The position numbers and the translations under genes were made by a program. The notes below the pieces were generated by a model. It was not told where the DNA came from. It made no database searches and worked only from the letters and a program-made list of their open reading frames with translations. From positions 372,001-436,000 of the forward strand of contig NZ_JAVDXI010000003.1 in the NCBI RefSeq assembly GCF_031457805.1: a DNA stretch of 64,000 nt. Direction: 5' to 3'. Shown here one piece after another: positions 36,448 to 44,844 of the stretch. Position 1 is the first letter of the stretch, and each line of letters begins with the position of its first letter. This DNA is from Caulobacter sp031457805 (lineage in GTDB: Bacteria; Pseudomonadota; Alphaproteobacteria; Caulobacterales; Caulobacteraceae).

Positions 36448-38145
36448 TTGCGCCTGTTTGCTCATCTCGTCGCAGCCTTCTCGGCGGCGCTTCTGCTGGT
36501 CGCGCCCAGCGTCGAGGCCAAGCCGAAGTCCACCGTGGCGGCGGTCCGGGCGCTGGACGCCGGCGCCGTGGCTTCGCCGGATCGTTACGGCGCGCTGGCG
36601 GCGGAGGAGATCCTGAAGGCCGGCGGCAACGCCGTCGACGCGGCGGTGGCGACCGGCTTTGCCCTGGCCGTCACCTATCCCGAGGCCGGCAATCTGGGCG
36701 GCGGCGGGTTCATGACCGTCTATATGGACGGTAAGCCCTACTTCCTCGACTACCGTGAGACCGCGCCGGCGGCGGCCAAGGCCGACATGTACCTGGGCCC
36801 GGACGGCGAGCCGGTGGAAGGGCTGTCACTGTACGGCGGCCTGGCGGCGGGCGTGCCCGGCACGGTCCGGGGCATGGCCATGGCCCACCAGCGCTTTGGC
36901 AAGCTGCCCTGGGCGCGGGTGCTGGCGCCGGCCATCCGCTATGCGCGCGAGGGCTTCGCCGTCGATGCGCACCTGGCGGGCGTGCTGGCCGACGAGCCGC
37001 CGCCTGAGTTCGCCAAGACCAACTTCCGCACCTACTTCGCTGCGCACAAGGCCGGGACGGTGTTCAAGCAGCCCGAACTGGCCGCCACTCTGGAGCGGAT
37101 CGCCAGGGGCGGCGACAAGGCCTTCTACACAGGCGAGACCGCCGACCTGATCGTCGCCCAGATGGCCCGCGGACCGGTGAAGGGGCTGATCACCAAGGCT
37201 GATCTTGCGGCCTACAAGGCCGCTTGGCGCGCGCCGCTGGTCGCGCCCTGGCGCGGCTACCAGGTGATCACCGCCCCGCCGCCCAGCTCGGGCGGCATCG
37301 CCCTGATGCAGCTGCTCCAGATGAAACAGGAACTGGCCCCGCGCTTCCAGGGCGTGCCCTTGAACGATCCGCAGTACGTCCATCTGCTGGCCGAGATCGA
37401 AAAGCGCGTCTACGCCGACCGGGCCGAGTATCTGGGCGATCCGGACTTCGTGAAGGTTCCCGTCTCGAACCTGATCGACCCGGCCTATGTGGCGCGGCGC
37501 GCCCAGGAGGTCGACCCCGACAAGCCGTCGGCCACCAAGGCCGTGAAGCCCGGTCTCGAGAAGCCCCAGACCACCCACTATTCGATCGTCGATCGATGGG
37601 GCAACGCCGTCTCCAACACCTACACCCTGAACGGTTCGTTCGGCTCGGGCGTGGTGGTCGAGGGCGCGGGTTTCCTGCTCAACAACGAGATGGACGACTT
37701 CTCGGTCAAGCCGGGCACGCCCAACATGTTCGGCGTGGTCGGCGGATCGGCCAACGCCATCGCGCCCGGCAAACGTCCGCTGTCCTCGATGACCCCGACC
37801 ATCCTGACCAAGGACGGCCGCGTGGCCATGGTGATCGGCACCCCGGGGGGATCGCGGATCTTCGCCTGGGTCTTCCAGGTGCTGGCCAATGTCTATGACC
37901 ATGGTCTGAGCCTGAAGGCCGCCCAGGCCGCGCCGCGCTATCACCATCAGCTGCTGCCGGAGAACGTGATCTTCTACGAGCGCTCAGGTCCGCCCTCGCC
38001 GGCCCTGAAGGCGGCGCTGGAAGCGCGGGGCTACAGCTGGACCGAAAGCTTCAGTGGCGACGTCGAGGCGATCCAGGTGCTGGACCGCACGCCGGTCCCG
38101 GAGCCCGACCCGCGTGGGCGGGGCGTGGGGCTGGTGGTGAAGTGA
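36448..38145 (+). CDS. ggt: Gamma-glutamyltransferase
   Basis: A periplasmic enzyme that hydrolyses or transfers the gamma-glutamyl group of glutathione. 565 residues with a signal peptide (about 1-24, ending SVEA-KPK). Autoprocessing occurs before the first Thr of TTHYSIVD (Thr375), giving a small subunit with the GSFGSG and PGSRI segments. The start codon is TTG with GGAG about ten bases upstream; starting elsewhere would lose the signal peptide. It follows GH115 by about 100 bp in the same direction and converges with pyrF. Confidence 0.94.
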   Translation: MRLFAHLVAAFSAALLLVAPSVEAKPKSTVAAVRALDAGAVASPDRYGALAAEEILKAGGNAVDAAVATGFALAVTYPEAGNLGGGGFMTVYMDGKPYFLDYRETAPAAAKADMYLGPDGEPVEGLSLYGGLAAGVPGTVRGMAMAHQRFGKLPWARVLAPAIRYAREGFAVDAHLAGVLADEPPPEFAKTNFRTYFAAHKAGTVFKQPELAATLERIARGGDKAFYTGETADLIVAQMARGPVKGLITKADLAAYKAAWRAPLVAPWRGYQVITAPPPSSGGIALMQLLQMKQELAPRFQGVPLNDPQYVHLLAEIEKRVYADRAEYLGDPDFVKVPVSNLIDPAYVARRAQEVDPDKPSATKAVKPGLEKPQTTHYSIVDRWGNAVSNTYTLNGSFGSGVVVEGAGFLLNNEMDDFSVKPGTPNMFGVVGGSANAIAPGKRPLSSMTPTILTKDGRVAMVIGTPGGSRIFAWVFQVLANVYDHGLSLKAAQAAPRYHHQLLPENVIFYERSGPPSPALKAALEARGYSWTESFSGDVEAIQVLDRTPVPEPDPRGRGVGLVVK

Positions 38146-38175
38146 TCGCCCGTCCCCATCGAGGGCGGGCGTGAG

Positions 38176-38877
38176 TTAGACCCCCGCCATCTCCGCCACC
38201 ACCTTCAGGGCCGCCTCGCGCGGGTCGTTGGCGGCCGTGATCGGGCGGCCGCAGACGAGGTGCGTGGCGCCGGCGGCTAAGGCGTCGGCGGGCGTGGCGG
38301 CGCGGGCCTGGTCGTTCTTGGCCGACCATTGGGGACGCACGCCCGGGGTGACGATCAGGAAGTCGGGCTGGCCCGCGTCATTGGCGATCTCGCGCGCCAG
38401 GGCGGCTTCGTGAGGCGAGGAGACGATGCCGTCGACGCCGCAGCCGAGCGCCTGGCGCACGCGGCGCTCGACGAGATCGCGTGCGTTGAAGGCGTAGCCC
38501 ATCTCCACGAGGTCTGCGTCGGTCAGGCTGGTCAGCACGGTCACCGCCAGGATCTTCAGCGACGAGTCGCCGCGCGCCTTCACCGCCGCCTTCATCACCT
38601 GCGGCTCGGCGTGGACGGTCAGGAGGTCGCAGCCGCTGGTCGCCAGCACCCGGGCCGAGCGCTCGACCGTGGCGCCGATGTCGTGCAGCTTCCAGTCGAG
38701 AAAGATCGACTTGCCCGAGGCCTTCAGGTCGTAAGCTAAGGCCATGCCGTCGCTGGCCAGGAGCTCCAGGCCGATCTTGTAGAAGCTGACCGCGTCGCCC
38801 AGGCGCTCGACCATGGCGCGGGCGTCGTCGACGGTGGGCAGGTCCAGCGGCACGATCAGGCGCGGATCAGCGGTCAT
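38176..38877 (-). CDS. pyrF: Orotidine 5'-phosphate decarboxylase
   Basis: Makes UMP from OMP, the last step of de novo pyrimidine synthesis. 233 residues, TIM barrel. The signature DWKLHDIGATVERS (about 70-83) carries the Asp-Lys-x-x-Asp catalytic array. IVTPGVRPQW and VCGRPIT form the phosphate-binding end. ATG 38877 is preceded by GGGGGA; a much longer open frame upstream only reflects base composition and runs antisense to marC. Confidence 0.95.
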   Translation of the reverse strand: MTADPRLIVPLDLPTVDDARAMVERLGDAVSFYKIGLELLASDGMALAYDLKASGKSIFLDWKLHDIGATVERSARVLATSGCDLLTVHAEPQVMKAAVKARGDSSLKILAVTVLTSLTDADLVEMGYAFNARDLVERRVRQALGCGVDGIVSSPHEAALAREIANDAGQPDFLIVTPGVRPQWSAKNDQARAATPADALAAGATHLVCGRPITAANDPREAALKVVAEMAGV

Positions 38878-38961
38878 AGAAGTCCCCCGGGGTTGGCGCG
38901 CGCGTCGGTCCGCCCTAGGAAAGGACAAGCTCAGCCGCGATCTGAAAGGTAGGGACGTCGA

Positions 38962-39660
38962 ATGACCGAGGCCCAACTCGCCGTCAACTTCTTCGTCGCG
39001 TTGTTCGCGCTGATCGACCCGATCGGCAATGTGCCGCTGTTCGCCGCCGCCACCCTGGGCGCGGCCGCGGCCGGCCGGCGCATGGTGGCGGCCTATATCG
39101 GCCTGTTCATGGCCGGGTTCCTGATCTTCTTCTATTTCACGGGGGTGGGCCTGCTGGCCTTCTTCGGCATCTCCATGCCGGCCTTCCGGATCGCCGGCGG
39201 CATCATCCTGTTCATCCTGGGCCTGGACATGGTGCGCGACGACTTCACCACCATGTTCGCCGACGCTGCGGAGGGGATCGAGGGCCAGACCCCGCGCGCC
39301 TACGCCAAGCAGCGCTTCGAGCGCCTGATCGTGCCGTTCGCCATGCCGCTGCTGATCGGCCCTGGGGCGATCTCGACCGTGATCATCTACGCCGCCGAGG
39401 CCAAGCCGCTCGGCTGGGCCGGCGCGGGGATCGGGGTCGCAGTGATCTGCGCCGTCTCGGCCGTCGCGGTCGCCACCTTCTGGGCGGCGCCGCTGGTCAG
39501 CAGGGTGCTGGGGCGCATCGGCATGAGCATCGTGGTCCGGGTGCTGGGCCTGATCCTCTGCGCGCTGGCCGTCCAGTTCGTGCTGGTCGGGGTCGCCGAC
39601 GCCACGCGCGGCCTGATCAAGAACGACGCCAAGGTCCCCTACGCCGAGAGCCATAAGTAG
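38962..39660 (+). CDS. MarC family integral membrane protein
   Basis: A 232-residue six-helix inner-membrane protein. The family start NFFVALFALIDPIGNVPLF is clear, and IAGGIILFILGLDM and FAMPLLIGPGAISTVI are also typical of MarC/YhgN. The function is unknown; an earlier link to multiple antibiotic resistance was not upheld. It is divergent from pyrF and 47 bp upstream of the UbiH-type gene. Confidence 0.92.
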   Translation: MTEAQLAVNFFVALFALIDPIGNVPLFAAATLGAAAAGRRMVAAYIGLFMAGFLIFFYFTGVGLLAFFGISMPAFRIAGGIILFILGLDMVRDDFTTMFADAAEGIEGQTPRAYAKQRFERLIVPFAMPLLIGPGAISTVIIYAAEAKPLGWAGAGIGVAVICAVSAVAVATFWAAPLVSRVLGRIGMSIVVRVLGLILCALAVQFVLVGVADATRGLIKNDAKVPYAESHK

Positions 39661-39707
39661 GGGCCCGGCTCTGGACAGCGACGGGCGGCGGGGCCCATAT
39701 CCCCGCC

Positions 39708-40958
39708 ATGCGCGCTCACGACGCTGATGTGATTATCGCCGGCGCCGGCATGGCCGGCTCCACCCTGGCCCTGGCCCTCGCCTCGGGCGGCCTGCGGCCG
39801 CTGCTGGTCGATCCCCAGCCATTCGAGGCCCAGCTGGCCCCGACCTTCGACGGCCGCAGCTCGGCCATCGCCTATTCGTCGTTCCGCCAGTGGCGGGCGA
39901 TCGGCGCCGGCGAGGCGCTGGAGCCGCACGCCCAGCGTATCGAGCAGATCCTGGTCACCGACGGCCGCACGCCGGGCGCTGCGGCCCGCAAGCCGCTGCC
40001 GGCCTTCCTGCGCTTCGACTCCAGCGAGATCTCGGGCCGCATCGAAGGCGAGCCGCTGGGCTACCTCGTCGAGAACCGCCAGATCCGCGCGGCGCTCTCC
40101 AAGGCGGTGATCGATCAGAACATCCCGGTGATCGCGCCGATGGCGGCCAAGGCCCTGACCGTCGAGCCCGGCGCGGCCAAGCTGACCCTGTCGGACGGCC
40201 GGGTGTTGACCGCGCCGCTGGCCGTCAGCGCCGAGGGGCGCGGTTCGGTGCTGCGCCGCGCGGCCGCCATCGGCGACATCGGCTGGAGCTATGGCCAGAG
40301 CGGCGTGGTCTGCACGGTCAGGCTCGAGCGCCCGCACGAAGGCGTGGCCCACGAGTACTTCCTGCCCAGCGGCCCCTTCGCCATCCTGCCGCTGACCGAC
40401 AATCGCGCCAGCCTGGTCTGGACCGAGAGCACCGCGCGCGGCGAGGCGCTGCGCCATTCCGGCCCCGAGGCCTTCCACGCCCACCTGATGCGCCGGTTCG
40501 GCGACTTCCTGGGCGCGGTGACGATCGAGGGCCCAATCTTCGTCTATCCGCTGTCGCTGTCGCTGGCCGAGCGGATGGTCGCGCCGCGCCTGGCTTTGAT
40601 CGGAGACGCCGCCCACGGTGTGCATCCGATCGCGGGGCAGGGGCTGAATCTGGGTCTCAAGGACGCCGCCGCGCTGGCCGAAGTGCTGGTCGAGGCGGTG
40701 CGAAACGGCGAGGACATCGGCGCGGAAGCCGTGCTGGAGCGCTACGCCCGCTGGCGGCGGTTCGACACCGTGACCAACGCCCTGGCCTTCGACGCCTTCG
40801 TGCGGATCTTCTCGAACGACAACCCGCTGCTGCGCCTGGCGCGGGGCGCGGGCCTGGCTGTGGTCAACCAGATCGCCCCGGCGCGGCGCTTCTTCATGCA
40901 CGAGGCCGGCGGCGGCGTGGGCGATCTGCCGAAGCTGTTGCGGGGGCAGAGCCTGTAA
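39708..40958 (+). CDS. UbiH/UbiF/VisC/COQ6 family FAD hydroxylase
   Basis: A 416-residue class A flavin monooxygenase for a ring hydroxylation in ubiquinone synthesis. The GxGxxG motif is IIAGAGMAGS (about 9-18), the mid motif is the DG-type FDGRSSAIAYSS, and the second FAD motif is IGDAAHGVHPIAGQGLN near 297. Which ring position it hydroxylates (UbiH, UbiF, UbiI or a broad-range alphaproteobacterial UbiL/UbiM) cannot be told by eye. A palindromic repeat follows the stop. Confidence 0.9.
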   Translation: MRAHDADVIIAGAGMAGSTLALALASGGLRPLLVDPQPFEAQLAPTFDGRSSAIAYSSFRQWRAIGAGEALEPHAQRIEQILVTDGRTPGAAARKPLPAFLRFDSSEISGRIEGEPLGYLVENRQIRAALSKAVIDQNIPVIAPMAAKALTVEPGAAKLTLSDGRVLTAPLAVSAEGRGSVLRRAAAIGDIGWSYGQSGVVCTVRLERPHEGVAHEYFLPSGPFAILPLTDNRASLVWTESTARGEALRHSGPEAFHAHLMRRFGDFLGAVTIEGPIFVYPLSLSLAERMVAPRLALIGDAAHGVHPIAGQGLNLGLKDAAALAEVLVEAVRNGEDIGAEAVLERYARWRRFDTVTNALAFDAFVRIFSNDNPLLRLARGAGLAVVNQIAPARRFFMHEAGGGVGDLPKLLRGQSL

Positions 40959-40967
40959 GGCGCTAGA

Positions 40968-41083
40968 TCCTCCCCCGCGGGGCGGGGGAGGTGGCCCAGA
41001 GGGCCGGAGGGGGCAGGCTGGACGGACAGGGGCGCTAGCCCCCTCAGTCGCTCCGCGACAGCTCCCCCGCATCGCGGGGGAGC
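40968..41083. repeat. GC-rich palindromic intergenic repeat (copy 4)
   Basis: It contains TCCTCCCCCGCGGGGCGGGGGAGG, GGCCCAGAGGGCC, CGCTAGCCCCCTCAGTCGC and GCTCCCCCGCATCGCGGGGG. Nearly the same unit, including the unpaired middle GCGCTAGCCCCCTCAGTC, occurs at 56619-56733. It lies between convergent genes. Confidence 0.78.
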
Positions 41084-41088
41084 GTCTA

Positions 41089-41286
41089 CTACCCCTCCAG
41101 CTCCCGCGCCTCTTCCGGCAGCATGATCGGCACGCCGTCGCGGATCGGGTAGGCCAGCTTGGCCGAGCGGCTGATCAGTTCGCCCTTGGCGCGGTCGTAT
41201 TCCAGCGGGCCGCGGGTCACGGGGCACACCAGCACTTCCAGCAGGCGCGGATCGACGTCGATGAGGGGGGCGGACGTTTCAGTCAT
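41089..41286 (-). CDS. Trm112 family protein
   Basis: A 65-residue protein with the Trm112/YcaR fold pattern LLEVLVCPVTRGPLEYDR...LAYPIRDGVPIMLPEEAR. The eukaryotic Trm112 activates several methyltransferases; bacterial members are small and poorly characterised. Only one cysteine remains (VCP), so the zinc site of the longer relatives is absent, as in most bacterial copies. It lies 25 bp after the Lon-N gene in the same direction. Confidence 0.9.
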   Translation of the reverse strand: MTETSAPLIDVDPRLLEVLVCPVTRGPLEYDRAKGELISRSAKLAYPIRDGVPIMLPEEARELEG

Positions 41287-41311
41287 GGGGTCTGTCTACT
41301 GGCCCTGATCC

Positions 41312-41992
41312 CTATTGAATAGAGGTGGGTTCGTCATCGTCGCCGCCGGCCGCGTCGATCTCGAGCAGGGCGGTCAGGGTGGCCTTGCGCTCGAAGATGG
41401 TCTCGGCCTCGAGCAGGGCCTGCTTCTCCATCGGATCGAAAGGCAGGGCCATGGCCAGGCTGTTGATGAGGGCGTCCGACGGCGCGGCCTCGGCGTCGCT
41501 CCAGTCGATGGCGAGGCCTCGGTGGTCGAGATAGCGCCGCAGGGCGCTCATCAGGCGATCGATCTCGGTGGCCGTGCGCGTTCCGGCCACATCCTCGCGC
41601 AGGTCGGCTTCGTAGGGGGCGAAGTCGGCTCGTACCTGGCGATACGGCGTGCGCGCCGGCAGTTCCTCGCCGGCCCGGAAGCGGCAGACCCCGGTCAGGG
41701 TGATCAGATAGCGGCCATCGCTGGTCTCGGCGAAGCTGGTCACGCGACCCGCGCAGCCCACCGGCGCCAAGGCCGGACGATGCTGGTCGCCGCCTCTACC
41801 CCCGACAGAGGGCCTTGTCTGGATCATGCCGATCATGCGCTCGCCGGACATGGCGTCGTCCAGCATGTTCAGATAGCGGGGCTCGAAGATGTTCAGCGGC
41901 AACTGCCCGCCCGGCAACAGCAGGGCGCCGTCCAGCGGGAACACCGGGATCACCAGGGGCAGGTCGCTGATCTTGCGGTAGGCCGCCACCAT
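41312..41992 (-). CDS. Lon N-terminal (substrate-binding) domain protein
   Basis: A 226-residue protein made almost only of a LON substrate-binding (PUA-like) domain, starting LPLVIPVFPLDGALLLPGGQLPLNIFEPRY. There is no AAA+ or protease domain, so it is not Lon itself; the role of stand-alone members is unknown. It is co-directional with the cnoX gene upstream (14 bp apart) and the Trm112 gene downstream, a conserved trio in alphaproteobacteria. Confidence 0.9.
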   Translation of the reverse strand: MVAAYRKISDLPLVIPVFPLDGALLLPGGQLPLNIFEPRYLNMLDDAMSGERMIGMIQTRPSVGGRGGDQHRPALAPVGCAGRVTSFAETSDGRYLITLTGVCRFRAGEELPARTPYRQVRADFAPYEADLREDVAGTRTATEIDRLMSALRRYLDHRGLAIDWSDAEAAPSDALINSLAMALPFDPMEKQALLEAETIFERKATLTALLEIDAAGGDDDEPTSIQ

Positions 41993-42006
41993 CCAGAGCT
42001 CCTGAG

Positions 42007-42906
42007 CTAGCTGAAGAGGATCGAGGACAGTTTCCGCCGGCCCTGCTTGGCGACCTCGGACGTCGGTCCGGCGGCCTCGAACACGGTCAGCAGTTGCTTG
42101 CGCGCGGCGTCGTCGTTCCAGGCACGGTCGCGCGCGATGATGGTCAGAAGATGGTCGGCGGCGTCCTGCAGGCGGCCCATGCCGGCCAGGGCCTTGGCCA
42201 GTTCCAGGCGCGCCTCGTGATCATCCGGATCGGCGGCCAGGCGCTGCTCGAAGGCGGCGGTTTCGGACGGCGCCTCGGCCGCCAGGGCGAGGGCCGCGCG
42301 CGCGGCGTCGAGGTCGGGATCCTTAGCGTCGGCGGGCGCCATGGCCACCACCTCGGCCGCGCCTTCGGGATCGCCGTTGGCCAGATAGACCCGGGCCATG
42401 CCGCCCAGAGCCTTGGCGCTGGTCGGGTCGATCTGCAGGGCCTGGGCGAAGGCCTGAGCCGCGCCGCCCAGGTCGCCGATCTCCAGCGACTCCTTGCCCA
42501 TGGCGATCATCTCGTCGAGGGCGCCGCCGTCGGCCGCGCCCGCGAGCTTTTCCACGAAGGCCCGGACCTGGCTCTCGGGCAGGGCGCCCTGGAAGGCGTC
42601 CACCGGGCGGCCGTCGACAAAGGCGTAGACGGTCGGGATCGACTGCACGCGCAGCTGGCCCGCGAAGCCGGGGTTCTTGTCGACGTCGATCTTGACCAGC
42701 TTGACCGCGCCCTTGGCGGCGTTGACGACCTTCTCGATCGTCGGGGTCAGCGTCCGGCACGGCCCGCACCAGGTGGCCCAGAAGTCGACGATAACGGGCT
42801 GAGTCTTCGAGGCCTCGATCACGTCGGCCATGAAGCTGGCGTCCGTGCCGTCCTTGATGTGTTCGCTTTTCGAAGAGGGCGCGGGCTTTTCGCCGATCAG
42901 GGACAT
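42007..42906 (-). CDS. cnoX: Thioredoxin-TPR chaperedoxin (YbbN/CnoX)
   Basis: A 299-residue protein: thioredoxin domain (about 15-125) with an intact WCGPC at 46-50 and the cis-proline segment QSIPT (88-92), then tetratricopeptide-like helices (about 130-290). In C. crescentus CnoX the active redox motif goes with constitutive holdase activity, unlike E. coli CnoX, which lacks it (literature recall). It protects unfolded proteins and hands them to GroEL or DnaK. ATG 42906 matches the usual start; an in-frame codon 15 residues upstream is less likely. The Shine-Dalgarno is weak. Confidence 0.9.
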   Translation of the reverse strand: MSLIGEKPAPSSKSEHIKDGTDASFMADVIEASKTQPVIVDFWATWCGPCRTLTPTIEKVVNAAKGAVKLVKIDVDKNPGFAGQLRVQSIPTVYAFVDGRPVDAFQGALPESQVRAFVEKLAGAADGGALDEMIAMGKESLEIGDLGGAAQAFAQALQIDPTSAKALGGMARVYLANGDPEGAAEVVAMAPADAKDPDLDAARAALALAAEAPSETAAFEQRLAADPDDHEARLELAKALAGMGRLQDAADHLLTIIARDRAWNDDAARKQLLTVFEAAGPTSEVAKQGRRKLSSILFS

Positions 42907-43003
42907 CGGGGTTCTCGTACTCGGAAATTGGGGGAACGCTTGAGCCGTCAAGATGGTCCCTCATCGAGCCGCGCGCAATGACCCGTTCGCTTGACGAGCG
43001 AGC

Positions 43004-43510
43004 TTAAGCGACCACTTCCATCGCCCCGAAATCGACGATCATTGGCGTGACGCCCAGCGCGGCGAGGAACTTGCGTAGGCCCGCCTGGCTGACGGCTGTG
43101 GTCGCGTCGTTCTTCAGCGGATGGAAGTTGACCGGGTCGCTGTCGGCCAGGGCCTTGTCCAGCACGAAGCGGACGCGCTTGTCGGTGTCGTTGATCAGGC
43201 CAAAGGCGGTGACCGAGCCCGGCGTCACGCCCAGGGTCTCCAGCATCATCGCCTCGGGCCCGAACGACAGCCTTCCCGAGCCGATCACGTGGTGCAGCTT
43301 CTTCAGGTCGATGGTCGTCTCGCCCAGGGCTGAGATCAGCCACAGCTGGCCCTTGGCGTCCTTGAGGAACAGGTTCTTGGTGTGACCGCCGGGCAGGGCG
43401 GCCTTGATCTCCAGCCCCTCCTCGACGCGGAAGACGGGCGGGTGGTCCAGGGTCTTGTGGTCGACGCCGTGGGCGTCGAAGAAGGCGAACAGGTCGGCGC
43501 GGGTCTTCAT
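43004..43510 (-). CDS. Prolyl-tRNA deacylase / YbaK-EbsC domain protein (ProX)
   Basis: A 168-residue stand-alone editing domain that hydrolyses misacylated Ala-tRNA(Pro) and related species. Typical are PPVFRVEEG (about 23-31), GGHTKNLFLKDAKG (Lys-Asn-Leu-Phe segment), GSGRLSFG and VTPGSVTAFGLIND. Start ATG 43510 gives the family length; the open frame continues 39 codons upstream, partly through an inverted repeat. It is co-directional with cnoX and 97 bp upstream of it. Confidence 0.9.
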   Translation of the reverse strand: MKTRADLFAFFDAHGVDHKTLDHPPVFRVEEGLEIKAALPGGHTKNLFLKDAKGQLWLISALGETTIDLKKLHHVIGSGRLSFGPEAMMLETLGVTPGSVTAFGLINDTDKRVRFVLDKALADSDPVNFHPLKNDATTAVSQAGLRKFLAALGVTPMIVDFGAMEVVA

Positions 43511-43550
43511 GCTGAGCTGCTTACTGGTCTTGACCCTCAATTCCAATTCC

Positions 43551-43675
43551 GACTTCCCCGGCGAATGCCGGGGGCCAGATCGAACCCCCTGAATTGGACC
43601 ATAAAGATCGGCTTTGGGCGTGATCACGCCAAACTCTCCGGATGAATCTGGGCCCCGGCATTCGCCGGGGAAGTC
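43551..43675. repeat. Long perfect inverted repeat upstream of proX
   Basis: Arms 43551-43573 (GACTTCCCCGGCGAATGCCG...) and 43653-43675 are exact 23-bp complements around a 79-bp spacer containing CCAGAT/ATCTGG ends. Each arm is itself a hairpin (CCCCGGCGAATGCCGGGG). It lies between divergent proX and the DUF6065 gene; probably an extragenic REP-pair element. Confidence 0.75.
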
Positions 43676-43770
43676 GGTGGAGTTTGTGGCGCTGCTCTAG
43701 GTGCTGGACGGCGCGAGGCCGCGAGCGCTAGACCTGATCCCAGGGCAGGAAGATCAGACAAAGGACCGGC

Positions 43771-44517
43771 ATGGAACTGGAGTGCTATCCCACCGAGAAC
43801 CGTCCGCCGGAGATCGTGCCGGGACGGCCGCAGCGCGCCTGGATGGACCGGTTCGCCGAGCGCCATCCCTATCGCTGCCTGCCGCTGACCATGGCCAACA
43901 CCACCGGGTGGGACATTCTCTGCCCGGTCGGCTTCACCATGACCTGGGACGGCGGAGCGCACCAGGAGTGCATCAAGTTCCAGCCCGACCACCCCTATCC
44001 GGGCTTCCATGACTTCGTGAAGTCGCACTTCACGCGGGGGGTGGTGACCTTCCACACCGGCTATCTCTTCCGCACGCCGCCGGGCTGGTCGCTGATGGCC
44101 ATGGGGCCGCCCAATCACGTTAAGGACGGGATCCAGCCGCTGGCCGGGGTGATCGAGACCGACTGGCTGCCGTTCCCCTTCACGATGAACTGGATCTTCA
44201 CCCGCCCCGGCACGGTGCGGTTCGAGAAGGGCGAGACCTTCTGCTTCATCATGCTGATCCAGGATAAGCCCATGGAGGCCTTCCAGCCGGTGATCCGCTC
44301 GATGAACTCCAATCCGGAGCTGCGTCGCCAGTATGACGTCTGGGCCGAGAAGCGCACCGAGTTCAACAACCTGATCTTCAAGCGCGACCCCGAAGCCACC
44401 AAGGAGGCCTGGCAGCGCTTCTACTTCAAGGGCGAATACCCCGAGGAGATCCAGGCCGAGGCCCCCAGCCACCACGTCAACAAGCGGCGGATGAAGTCGC
44501 CGAAGGTCGGGGTCTAG
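43771..44517 (+). CDS. DUF6065 family protein
   Basis: A 248-residue soluble protein matching, by recall, DUF6065: it opens MELECYPTENRPPEIVPG and contains RCLPLTMANTTGWDILCPVGFTMTWDGG and GYLFRTPPGWSLMAMGPPN. The WDGG and GY-FRTP segments recall a small beta domain. No signal peptide or membrane segment. The family has no known function; in other genomes it often sits in natural-product or sulfotransferase-like contexts, which are not seen here. Monocistronic, followed by a REP-like repeat. Confidence 0.8.
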   Translation: MELECYPTENRPPEIVPGRPQRAWMDRFAERHPYRCLPLTMANTTGWDILCPVGFTMTWDGGAHQECIKFQPDHPYPGFHDFVKSHFTRGVVTFHTGYLFRTPPGWSLMAMGPPNHVKDGIQPLAGVIETDWLPFPFTMNWIFTRPGTVRFEKGETFCFIMLIQDKPMEAFQPVIRSMNSNPELRRQYDVWAEKRTEFNNLIFKRDPEATKEAWQRFYFKGEYPEEIQAEAPSHHVNKRRMKSPKVGV

Positions 44518-44573
44518 GGGGCGGACTCGAGTGAAGGGGTGGAATTCCCCTATATTTCAAATGCTAAACTCTC

Positions 44574-44686
44574 GTCATCCCGGAAGCCTCGCAGAGGCTG
44601 TCTTAGGACCCAGGGGCCGCCGCACTGCCGCTTGCCCCTGGGTCCCGGCGCTCCAGCCCGCTTCGCGGTCTTCCGGCCGGGATGAC
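44574..44686. repeat. Intergenic inverted repeat, GTCATCCCGG family (long copy)
   Basis: It starts GTCATCCCGGAAGCCTCGC and ends CCGGCCGGGATGAC. The inner hairpin GACCCAGGGGC...GCCCCTGGGTC is strong. It shares about 28 bases of its left end with 3609-3706. It follows the DUF6065 stop and could end its transcript. Confidence 0.7.
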
Positions 44687-44758
44687 GAGAGAAAACGATG
44701 TGATCTGATTTCGTCTGAGGTCTAGGCGGGGCCGCCGCGCCACCTGCACGCAAGCAGC

Positions 44759-44820
44759 CAGAGAACTCTGCTTGACAGAGCTCAAAGTCGAGCGCTTACT
44801 CTGCATCACAGAGCGCTCTG
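44759..44820. promoter_or_regulatory. Promoter with 62-bp nested dyad of six CAGAG/CTCTG half-sites
   Basis: Half-sites: CAGAG 44759-44763, CTCTG 44766-44770, CAGAG 44776-44780, CTCTG 44799-44803, CAGAG 44809-44813, CTCTG 44816-44820. All pair symmetrically about 44789.5. The two CTCTG-N5-CAGAG units have centres 33 bp apart (about three helical turns). TTGACA (44772-44777) overlaps the left unit; a weak -10 (CTTACT, 44795-44800) adjoins the right one. Probably the operator of the winged-helix regulator encoded two genes downstream. Confidence 0.7.
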
Positions 44821-44844
44821 ACGCGCCTGGAAATGGAGGGGGCC

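Larger units (their letters stand above)
44518..44844. other. Intergenic region with repeat and dyad promoter
   Basis: This 327-bp gap holds a GTCATCCCGG-family repeat (44574-44686), about 70 bp with no visible feature, and then the dense six-half-site dyad with a TTGACA box (44759-44820) immediately before the membrane-protein gene. No gene was seen. Confidence 0.7.
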
